This document shows positions 1-5,815 of a stretch of 7,863 bases of DNA, one piece after another. Position 1 is the first letter of the stretch; each line of letters opens with the position of its first letter. The position numbers and the translations under genes are program-made. Under the pieces are notes generated by a model that was not told where the DNA came from, did no database searches, and saw nothing but the letters and a program-made list of their open reading frames with translations. Source of the stretch: Gemmatimonadota bacterium (GTDB lineage Bacteria; Gemmatimonadota; Gemmatimonadetes; Longimicrobiales; Gaopeijiaceae); contig WGEM01000129.1 in the NCBI GenBank assembly GCA_015492755.1, positions 1-7,863 of the forward strand. Direction: 5' to 3'.

Positions 1-1
1 C

Positions 2-287
2 GCCGCAGCCCCTCCGCCCCGCCCCACCTGGTCGGTGCGCGAGGACGTGAACCCCGTCTCCGACGCGGCCTCGGTGACGCTCGCCATCGCGTCGGCGGAG
101 GGGGTGGCCGTGCGCATCACCTGCGCCCGCCACCTACCGGGGTGACGGCCGGCGGCTCCTCCGCGACTGGGAACGCGCCTCCTCGCTGGCGCTCCGCGCC
201 GAGACCCGCTCCGGACCCGTCACCGCGGTCCTCCCCATGGAGAGCCTCCCCGCGGCGCTGGACCGCGCCGGGCGGGCGTGCGGCTGA
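2..287 (+). pseudogene. Partial, frameshifted gene; weak resemblance to VasI/TagO-type domain
   Basis: Only the 3' end of a plus-strand gene is present; its start lies beyond the window edge. From base 2 the reading frame gives a proline-rich linker followed by TWSVREDVNPVSDAASVTL and VAVRITC, then stops at 143-145. The frame one base later runs from about 129 to a stop at 285-287, giving TYRGDGRRLLRDWERASS and ending ESLPAALDRAGRACG. Both pieces have almost exclusively G/C in third codon positions, which switches frame around 126-137. This suggests one extra base in the GCCCGCCACC stretch. The tryptophan, the D-P-x-x-D-like segment, the R-x-x-C strand and the C-terminal alanine/cysteine helix recall the VasI/TagO family (type VI secretion accessory and related periplasmic proteins), but this is a pattern-level guess. 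The shift may be a sequencing error near a contig end rather than a true lesion. It converges on the SRAP gene with a 10-bp gap. Confidence 0.5.
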
Positions 288-297
288 AGCGCCCCTC

Positions 298-960
298 TCA
301 TTCCTCCACCGGCTGGATCAGCTCCGGCCCTTCCTCGCTGGCCCGGTTCACCCGGGTGGACACCCTGCGCGCCTCCAGCCATCCGTCGGGCGCGGGACGG
401 AGCCATCGCTCCAGCTCCTCGGGGTCCGCCTTCGGGTCCAGCCATACACCGTAGGCGTCCCCCGGCACGATGACGGGCATCCGATGGTGCACCGAACGCA
501 CGTCGGCGTTGGCGTCGGTGGTGAGGACGGCGTACGTGTGCAGCGGATCTCCCTCCCCCCGGGACCACGTCTGCCAGATACCGGCGAAGGCCATGAGGCC
601 GCCGTCCCGCGGATGGAACCAGTAGGGCAGCTTCGCGCCCCCCTCCTTCTTCCACTCGTAGAAGCCGTCCGCAGGCACGAGACACCGGCGCCGCCTGAAG
701 GCCTGCCGGAAGGCCGGCTTCGAGGCCACCGTCTCCGCCCGGGCGTTGACGAAGCCTCGCCCCACTTCCTCGGCCCACGGTGGGAGGAGGCCCCATCTCA
801 GGAGCGCCGCCCGGCGACCTTCCCTGCCCTGAGCCACCACCGGCGCGTCCTGCCCCGGCGCGATGTTGTACCGGGGGTGCCACTGGAAGTCCGGCGGCGG
901 CACGTCGAAGACCTCCACCAGCTCGTCTTCCGTCGCCGCCAGGGTGTAGCGTCCGCACAC
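298..960 (-). CDS. SRAP-domain protein (YedK/HMCES family), abasic-site DNA crosslinking
   Basis: A 220-residue SOS-response-associated peptidase (SRAP) protein. Family members shield abasic sites in single-stranded DNA by forming a thiazolidine crosslink through the amino group and thiol of Cys2, exposed once the initiator Met is removed. I chose the GTG at 958-960 because it places cysteine second (MCGRYTL), the invariant family start; a longer frame upstream only reads through the neighbouring gene's tail. Conserved landmarks are PRYNIAPGQ (29-37), VNARAET (71-77, catalytic-site Asn72), ADGFYEW (97-103, Glu102) and HHRMPV (158-163, His159). These match the Cys/Asn/Glu/His set of YedK and HMCES, and the length is normal. 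The protein is expected to be cytosolic and DNA-associated. Its start lies 4 bp past the stop of the M14 hydrolase, so it is probably the last gene of the operon. No LexA-like box can be seen just upstream. Confidence 0.95.
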   Translation of the reverse strand: MCGRYTLAATEDELVEVFDVPPPDFQWHPRYNIAPGQDAPVVAQGREGRRAALLRWGLLPPWAEEVGRGFVNARAETVASKPAFRQAFRRRRCLVPADGFYEWKKEGGAKLPYWFHPRDGGLMAFAGIWQTWSRGEGDPLHTYAVLTTDANADVRSVHHRMPVIVPGDAYGVWLDPKADPEELERWLRPAPDGWLEARRVSTRVNRASEEGPELIQPVEE

Positions 961-964
961 GGGG

Positions 965-2242
965 TCAGGCGTCCTCGTCCCGCAGCCGTCGGGGCGGCGG
1001 ACCCCGCCGGAGGAAGCGCGTCTCATCGAAGCGGCGCCGGCGCACCACCAGGATGGCGCCCTCCTCCTTGACGCTCCGGAATCCCAGGAGATGGAAGAAC
1101 TGGAGCGCATAGAGGCGCGCCACGCGGCGATCGATGACCAGCACGTCGGGGTCGTTCGGGTCCACCCGGACGCCCGGGAGCCAGCGCGCCACCCGGTCGG
1201 CCCGGATCTTTCGCAGCAGATACGAGAGCCGGAGCCAGAAGGGGCTGAAATCCCGCACCAGGAAGAAGCCGTCCTCCCCCTGTTCCTGGTAGAGGGGCAT
1301 GAGGAGGATGGAGTCCTCCACCACCGCCACCTCCCCGCGGCAGTCCCGGGCGAGGACGGTTCCCCGCCGGATCCGGTCGAAGTTCCTGTAGCCCGGCATC
1401 ATCCGGAAGCTGCAGTCCGGCGTCACGGGGTGGCGGTAGCGCATCTCCACGGCCCTGGGGAGCCCCCGCGCCTCCTCTTCCAGATAGGCCCGCCCACGTG
1501 CGGCCTCCGGCAGCGTCAGCCCGTCGAAGAGGGCCGTCGCCTCCAGCGCGATCCAGACCACCGCTTCGGCCCGGTCCACCGCCGCGGGCTCGTCGTGCTG
1601 GCCCGTCTCCACCGCCATGGACACCAGACCGTGCTCACCCAGGAAGGAGAGGAGCGTGCCCTCGATGAGTTCCTCCAGACCCAGCACCATGGGCACCGGC
1701 ACGTGTTCGGCGAAGGCCCGGTTCGGCAGCGAGTCTCCGAAGGTGGAGAAGATGCCCCGCTCTCCCGAGGTGGTATGGAGATCCAGCACATAGACCGGAC
1801 CGCGCGCTTCCGTGACGACGCGGTCCAGCGTCTCCAGGAGCTCCGCCTGCTCGCGGTCCTCTGGCCGCCCACCCAGCCGGCCGGTGGCGCGCAGGCGCTC
1901 CAGGCGCTGGTCCGTCCAGGCGCGGTTCAGGTCACGGTCCACGAACCGCCGCCCCTGGGCCAGCGCCGTGCGGTTCCCCACCAGCGCCACGAAGTCGCCG
2001 CGCATGCGCGACTCCCGGTCCGCCACCGCCTCCGTGACACGGCGGAGCGCATGGACCCCCGCCGGCTCGTTGCCGTGGAGTCCCCCGATGGCCACCAGGG
2101 TGGGGCCCGGCGCCGGCCCCCTCAGCCACCGGATGATGCGCTCCGGGCGTTCGTCGGCCGGCGCACCACTCCCGTCCCTCTCGAAGACGGCTCCATCCAC
2201 GGCCGTGCGCCCCTCCGCCTCGCCGATGTCAGCCCCGCTCAC
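965..2242 (-). CDS. Succinylglutamate desuccinylase/aspartoacylase-family zinc hydrolase (M14) with C-terminal extension
   Basis: A 425-residue AspA/AstE-type carboxypeptidase-fold amidohydrolase, which removes an acyl group from an N-acylated amino acid using one zinc. Zinc ligands are visible as GGLHGNEP (His56, Glu59) and VLDLHTTSG (His156). RDLNRAW (103-109) supplies the Asn-Arg substrate-carboxylate pair, and AVETGQH (210-216) the general-base Glu212. Residues 1-35 are a variable leader. Family members are usually about 310-340 residues; here residues from about 335 onward form an extra section of some 90 residues, including WLPGVRVDPNDPDVLVIDRR and a strongly basic end (VVRRRRF to the C-terminus), whose role I do not recognise. 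Start is GTG with GGAGG nine bases upstream, inside the 3' end of the GCS2-CBS gene (14-bp overlap), implying translational coupling. The substrate cannot be assigned, and nothing nearby suggests the arginine succinyltransferase pathway, so neither astE nor aspA is given as a symbol. Confidence 0.9.
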   Translation of the reverse strand: MSGADIGEAEGRTAVDGAVFERDGSGAPADERPERIIRWLRGPAPGPTLVAIGGLHGNEPAGVHALRRVTEAVADRESRMRGDFVALVGNRTALAQGRRFVDRDLNRAWTDQRLERLRATGRLGGRPEDREQAELLETLDRVVTEARGPVYVLDLHTTSGERGIFSTFGDSLPNRAFAEHVPVPMVLGLEELIEGTLLSFLGEHGLVSMAVETGQHDEPAAVDRAEAVVWIALEATALFDGLTLPEAARGRAYLEEEARGLPRAVEMRYRHPVTPDCSFRMMPGYRNFDRIRRGTVLARDCRGEVAVVEDSILLMPLYQEQGEDGFFLVRDFSPFWLRLSYLLRKIRADRVARWLPGVRVDPNDPDVLVIDRRVARLYALQFFHLLGFRSVKEEGAILVVRRRRFDETRFLRRGPPPRRLRDEDA

Positions 2243-4148
2243 CCAGTCGTTCCTCCAGAAGCTCGTACGCCACCGGCAGAAAGTCTCGTTCGCTCACGAT
2301 GCCCACCAGCTTTCCGCCGTCCACCACGGGAAGGCACGACACCTTGTGGCGCCGCATGAGATCGATGGCCTCCAGCGTCGGCGTGTCGGGCCGGACCTTG
2401 ACCGGGTCACGCTCCATGATCCGCTTCACCGGCGGCGGATCGTCGGTGGCGGGATCGTATCCGTCGGCCATGAGCCGCAGGACCGATCGGTAGGAGACGA
2501 GTCCCACCAGATTGTGGTCGTCGTCCTCCACCAGGACGTGTCGGATCTGTTTCCGATCCATCAGGAACGCCACCATGCTTACCAGCTCGTCCTCGTGCAC
2601 CGTAAAGAGCGACGTGGTCATGAACTGCTCCACCCGCGCGTAGTTCAGGCGCCAGCCGCCGGCATCCCGGAGTTCCGCAAGGGGCCACTCATGCACCGGC
2701 GCGCCCTCTTCCTGGCGCCGCACGGTGGCCGCCGTGAGTGCCGCCATCTGCTCGGCGCGGGTCCCCTTGTCACGCATGCGGGCCAGCGACTCGATCATCC
2801 ATCGCGCTCCGGTGCGGCCCCGCTCCACCCGCTGGCGCACCACCTCCAGGCAGGCCTCGGCGTCACCACCGTCCACGCCCGCCGCCGCCAGACCCTCCCG
2901 CGCCAGCGGGATGAGTTCGCTCACGAGGAGTTCGCGCGCGCTGTGGGCCTCCCCGTCCAGCCAGTGAAAACCCGCGCGCAGCGGGCTGCGCGCGGCGGCG
3001 AGGAAGTTCGCCTTCGCCTCCTCGAAGTCAATCGCGGCGGCGACGTCTCCGTGGCGCCCCACGATCCCCAGCACGGCACCGACCCAGAGCGCCGCGTTGG
3101 CCACCTCGTCCAGCACCGAAGGCCCCGAGGGGAGGAATCGGCACTCGATGCGCAGGTGTGGCCGGCCGTCCCCGACGCCGTAGCACGGACGGTTCCATCG
3201 GTAGACGGTGCTGTTGTTGAGCTGAAGCGCCGCCAGCTTGGGCACGCCGCCGGCGGCGAGCACCTCCAGCGGATCCTCGTCCACCTCCATGGTGAGGAGG
3301 ATGCGGAAGCGCGCGAGGTCCTCCTGGAAGAGTTCCGTGACGCTGCGCTCCACCCAGGCGTCGCCGAAGCGTACCCGCGGCGCCAGCTCCCGCATGTGCA
3401 CCTGACCGCGCCGGGTATCCACCGACTGCTGGAAGAGCGCGATCCGCGTCTCGCTCCAGAGCTGGCGGCCGAAGAGGAGCGGTGAATTCACCGCCGCCGC
3501 GAGCACCGGTCCCGCCGCGAGCTGCGCCGCGTTGTACACGGCGGCGAACTCGTCCGGTTCTACCTGCAAGTGCACCTGGCAACTGGTGTTACATGCCTCC
3601 AGCATGACCGAGTCGTGCTGAATGAGAAGCTCGTCGGACCCCTCGATGTGGAGCCGCTGCGGCTCACCCGATCGGGCCTCCATGAGCGCCTCGTTCAGCG
3701 CGTAGTACCGCGCCTTGGGTGTGATGTTGTCGAGGCTCAGATCCGACTTCACCAGCGTGGGGAGGATCCCCGTGAGGACGACCCGCGCGTCCACCTCACC
3801 GGCGGCGGCGCGCACCTCCGCAAGCACCTCGTCGACTCGCGCGCGCAGGCGCCCGAAGCACGCGCCGCCAAGCTCCAGCGGTTCCAGGTTGGCTTCGAAG
3901 TTGAAGAGCGCCAGTTCCGTGGTGTAGGGTCCCGAGAGGCGCTCCAGAACCTCCAACGCCACAGGAGCGGGGCGCCACCCCTCGTTGACGAAGAACATCT
4001 CCTGCTCGAGGCCGATGCGGCGCACCCCGGTCTCGAACATGCCGCGCCGCAGCATCCGCTCCAGAGCCTGAAGATCCCGCAGGAGCGCCTTGGTGAAGGC
4101 TCGGCGTGCCTCGGGCGTGCGCTCCGCTCCGGAGATGTCTTTTCCCAC
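2229..4148 (-). CDS. GCS2-type carboxylate-amine ligase fused to two CBS domains
   Basis: A 639-residue fusion. Residues about 40-430 are a glutamate-cysteine ligase family 2 (GCS2, YbdK/EgtA-like) catalytic domain, which uses ATP to join a carboxylate to an amine. Landmarks are GLEQEMFF (46-53), FNFEANLEP (82-90), HDSVMLEACNTSCQVHLQV (178-196), NNSTVYRWNRPCYG (311-324) and HLRIECRFLPSG (331-342), the metal/ATP/substrate strands of this fold. Residues about 505-565 and 575-635 are two CBS motifs (FMTTSLFTVHEDE, then IMERDPVKVRPDT through LVGIVSERDFLPV). CBS pairs usually bind adenine nucleotides and regulate the attached enzyme, and the protein should be cytosolic. Start is GTG at 4146-4148 with a GGAG six bases upstream, 3 bp after the reductase stop. 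Its end overlaps the M14 hydrolase start by 14 bp. The amine and acid substrates are not readable; a gshA or egtA label would be overreach because the CBS fusion is unlike either. Confidence 0.9.
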   Translation of the reverse strand: MGKDISGAERTPEARRAFTKALLRDLQALERMLRRGMFETGVRRIGLEQEMFFVNEGWRPAPVALEVLERLSGPYTTELALFNFEANLEPLELGGACFGRLRARVDEVLAEVRAAAGEVDARVVLTGILPTLVKSDLSLDNITPKARYYALNEALMEARSGEPQRLHIEGSDELLIQHDSVMLEACNTSCQVHLQVEPDEFAAVYNAAQLAAGPVLAAAVNSPLLFGRQLWSETRIALFQQSVDTRRGQVHMRELAPRVRFGDAWVERSVTELFQEDLARFRILLTMEVDEDPLEVLAAGGVPKLAALQLNNSTVYRWNRPCYGVGDGRPHLRIECRFLPSGPSVLDEVANAALWVGAVLGIVGRHGDVAAAIDFEEAKANFLAAARSPLRAGFHWLDGEAHSARELLVSELIPLAREGLAAAGVDGGDAEACLEVVRQRVERGRTGARWMIESLARMRDKGTRAEQMAALTAATVRRQEEGAPVHEWPLAELRDAGGWRLNYARVEQFMTTSLFTVHEDELVSMVAFLMDRKQIRHVLVEDDDHNLVGLVSYRSVLRLMADGYDPATDDPPPVKRIMERDPVKVRPDTPTLEAIDLMRRHKVSCLPVVDGGKLVGIVSERDFLPVAYELLEERLGERG

Positions 4149-4151
4149 CGC

Positions 4152-4820
4152 CTACTCCACGAACACGGCGATCTCGTCCAATGACTTCTTTCGGATTACC
4201 GGCACCTTGGCATCAGAAGCAGGGTATCCGCAGACGAGGATGAGGAAGGGGCGCTCATATTCCGGGCGTTCCAGGATTTCGTTTAGAAAGTTCATGGGCG
4301 ACGGAGTGTGCGTGAGCGTCGCCAGCCCGGCGTGGTGAAGCGCCGTGATGAGCATCCCCGTGGCGATGCCCACCGACTCGTTCACGTAGTAGTTCTTCGC
4401 CTTCCGCCCGTCGCGGAGCGGCTGGTAGCGTTCGGCGAAGATGACGATGAGCCACGGCGCATGCTCCAGGAAGGGCTTGTGCTCGTCGGTGCCCAGGTGC
4501 TCCAGTGCTTCCAGCCATTCTTTCGGAGCCTTCTCCCGGTAGAAGGCGCGCTCCTCTTCTTCCGCGCGCCTGCGGACCTCCGCCTTGATACGGGGATCCC
4601 CCACCACGACGAATTTCCACGGCTGCCGGTTGGCGCCATTGGGCGCGGTCCCGGCGGCCAGGATGCACCGCTCGATGACCGCCCGGGGCACCGGCTCGTC
4701 GGAGAAGTCCCGTACGGTCCGTCGGCGACGCATCTCCTGGAGGAAGTCCTCCGCCCGGCGGAGCATCTCATCCTCCGGGAGGCGACGGAAGCTCAGAGGC
4801 TCGAATCTGGCCTTCGTCAT
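4152..4820 (-). CDS. Nitroreductase-fold flavoprotein, iodotyrosine deiodinase (IYD)-like
   Basis: A 222-residue FMN enzyme of the nitroreductase superfamily, closest by eye to the iodotyrosine deiodinase branch, which reductively removes halogen from halotyrosines. FMN-site features are [10 protein letters not shown] (31-40), [17 protein letters not shown] (57-73) and the loop ATLTHTP (167-173). The segment [20 protein letters not shown] (142-161) and the tail [21 protein letters not shown] (197-217) follow IYD closely. The three residues that in human IYD bind the substrate amino and carboxyl groups (Glu157, Tyr161, Lys182) line up with Glu90, Tyr94 and Lys115 at identical spacing. The protein lacks the membrane anchor of animal IYD. 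I start at ATG 4818-4820, with GAGGGG upstream and 13 bp after the preceding stop; an ATG at 4875-4877 would add 19 unconserved residues overlapping the upstream gene. Actual dehalogenase activity is inferred, and another substituted tyrosine or nitro compound is possible. Confidence 0.9.
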   Translation of the reverse strand: MTKARFEPLSFRRLPEDEMLRRAEDFLQEMRRRRTVRDFSDEPVPRAVIERCILAAGTAPNGANRQPWKFVVVGDPRIKAEVRRRAEEEERAFYREKAPKEWLEALEHLGTDEHKPFLEHAPWLIVIFAERYQPLRDGRKAKNYYVNESVGIATGMLITALHHAGLATLTHTPSPMNFLNEILERPEYERPFLILVCGYPASDAKVPVIRKKSLDEIAVFVE

Positions 4821-4833
4821 GCCCGCCCGCCCC

Positions 4834-5373
4834 TCAACGGATGATCCGGTTGTAGACGTCCACGTACGAGCGGGCATCGGCGGCGCGCCGGAGGACCTCG
4901 GAGGGGTCTCGCCCGGTGCTCTGAGCGATGACCCGCACGTTCACCAGCGCAACGATCTCCTCATCGCTGAGGGGGAGTGCGGACCACTGCGTGGGCGACG
5001 TCTCCCTGAAGCGGGCGTAGAGCGCCTCCAGGGGCCCCGCCGGAGCTCCCGCCCGGAGGGGTACGTAGAACACATCCGCGCCCACACGGTAGCGCGCCGC
5101 CAGATCGGACCACGACGCGCCGCGGCGCCGGAGCGCCACCAACGCCTCCGGCGACACGCCGGCACGCGACGCCACGAAGAGCGCCACCGGGATTTCCTCG
5201 GCGAGGAGCCGCCAGTCGTGGAGGATCTCCACCTCCGACTCGGGAAGCCGGAAGTACTCCGCCACGGCGCGGAAATAGGCGTCGACACCCGGCTCGGGCT
5301 GCTGTCCTCTCAGGGGGACAGCCGCGGCACCCAGAATCGCCATGGCACCGAGAACTGTGGTGATGCGCCTCAC
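4834..5373 (-). CDS. Small exported protein of unknown function with possible internal repeat
   Basis: A 179-residue protein I cannot assign to a named family. Translation probably starts at GTG 5371-5373, where GGGAGGTGAC directly precedes it and the first residues form a signal peptide: basic VRR, then a hydrophobic stretch [13 protein letters not shown] (7-19) ending near LRGQQ, so export across the inner membrane is likely. The mature part has two helical segments of similar layout: [20 protein letters not shown]...[10 protein letters not shown] (59-91) and [15 protein letters not shown]...[17 protein letters not shown] (138-173). Each reads as a Glu-Glu-Ile helix, a Pro-Glu/Pro-Ser turn, an Arg-rich segment and an aromatic S-W/S-Y box. 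A VFYVPL strand (101-106) lies between them. Similar short secreted proteins occur, from memory, in Gemmatimonadota. It is the first gene of the minus-strand block, 13 bp ahead of the IYD-like gene, and borders the divergent spacer that should carry the operon promoter. In-frame sequence above 5373 looks noncoding. Confidence 0.75.
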   Translation of the reverse strand: MRRITTVLGAMAILGAAAVPLRGQQPEPGVDAYFRAVAEYFRLPESEVEILHDWRLLAEEIPVALFVASRAGVSPEALVALRRRGASWSDLAARYRVGADVFYVPLRAGAPAGPLEALYARFRETSPTQWSALPLSDEEIVALVNVRVIAQSTGRDPSEVLRRAADARSYVDVYNRIIR

Positions 5374-5551
5374 GTCACCTCCCCGATGGAGTCTCCGTCG
5401 GATACGCAATCTCGGCCTACGGTGCGGCGGGGGCCAGGCCTCGCCCTCCCTGCCGATGTGGCAGGACTCATGAACCGTGACTCCGGCACGAGACTTGTAA
5501 CGTAGGGGGAGGTGTGGCAGCGGTGCGGACCGGGAACGCGGGAGGACCCTC
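5374..5551. promoter_or_regulatory. Divergent intergenic region with inverted and direct repeats
   Basis: This 178-bp spacer separates the starts of the minus-strand operon and the plus-strand STAS-like gene, so it should hold promoters for both. It contains a perfect inverted repeat CCTGCC-GATGT-GGCAGG (5449-5465), immediately followed by two GACTC copies 14 bp apart (5465-5469 and 5479-5483). The least GC-rich patch, AGACTTGTAACGT (5491-5503), could contain a -10 element for the plus strand, but I find no convincing -35/-10 pair at proper spacing in either direction. Ribosome binding sites flank it: GGGAGG at 5540-5545 before the plus-strand ATG, and a GGGAGGTGAC on the minus strand before the GTG at 5373. 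Promoter function is inferred from gene arrangement, not from recognised boxes. Confidence 0.45.
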
Positions 5552-5815
5552 ATGGACGGGCGAGACGACTACGGCAGGGGCGGTGGTCGGTGGCACGCCG
5601 CCGAAGCACGACTGCGCGAAGCGCCGGTGTACGACTTCACCGGCCTCCGGCGCCCGGACTTTCACGATCTCTCCCTGATCCTCACGGCACGTCTGGCGGA
5701 GCCGGCGGAGTGCGTGTGGGTGCGGGCGCTGGACGAGCGCACGGCGCAGGTGCTCCGGGCGTTGCGGCTGAACCACCTCTTCCGGCTCCTACCCACCTCC
5801 GACACCGTCAACTGA
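5552..5815 (+). CDS. Small STAS-like (anti-sigma-factor antagonist-like) protein
   Basis: An 87-residue protein preceded by GGGAGG six bases from the ATG. After an unstructured, glycine/charged N-terminus (1-22), residues 24-81 follow a compact beta-alpha-beta-alpha plan: VYDFTGL, then DFHDLSLILTARL, then CVWVRAL, then TAQVLRALRLNHLFRLL. This order, with Asp-x-x-x-Leu ahead of a helix and a closing Leu-x-x-Leu-Phe, recalls STAS domains such as SpoIIAA/RsbV. It is shorter than typical STAS proteins (about 100-110 residues), lacking the first strands. The usual phosphorylatable serine after the conserved aspartate also seems absent (Asp36-Phe37). A regulatory or structural role in partner switching is only a suggestion. 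The gene stands alone on the plus strand and its last 27 bp overlap the tail of the convergent dehydrogenase gene. Codon third positions are GC-rich, supporting this frame over the alternatives. Confidence 0.65.
   Translation: MDGRDDYGRGGGRWHAAEARLREAPVYDFTGLRRPDFHDLSLILTARLAEPAECVWVRALDERTAQVLRALRLNHLFRLLPTSDTVN

Noticed and set aside
134..958. Minus-strand open frame overlapping the SRAP gene and the left-edge gene
   Set aside because: It is out of frame with the SRAP catalytic motifs and its translation is Gly/Ala/Arg-rich without domain features.
1812..3485. Long plus-strand open frame (557 codons), with others at 1091-2359 and 5978-7381
   Set aside because: They lie wholly antisense to well-conserved enzymes, have His/Arg/Pro-rich low-complexity translations and no recognisable motifs. 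Such frames are common opposite genes in GC-rich DNA.
2229..4148. Naming the ligase gshA or egtA
   Set aside because: GCS2 domains have varied substrates, the CBS fusion is not typical of either enzyme, and no glutathione synthetase or ergothioneine genes are in the window.
4821..4877. Upstream ATG (4875-4877) for the IYD-like gene
   Set aside because: It adds 19 residues unlike any nitroreductase N-terminus, overlaps the upstream gene, and a start with a ribosome binding site exists at 4818-4820.
5491..5503. Sigma-70-like -10 element in AGACTTGTAACGT
   Set aside because: No matching -35 element at 16-18 bp spacing; retained only as a note in the intergenic region entry.
5374..5553. Longer N-terminus for the exported protein (frame open to 5553)
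   Set aside because: The extension is Arg/Pro-rich, would bury the signal peptide, and crosses the spacer; the GTG at 5373 has a strong ribosome binding site.
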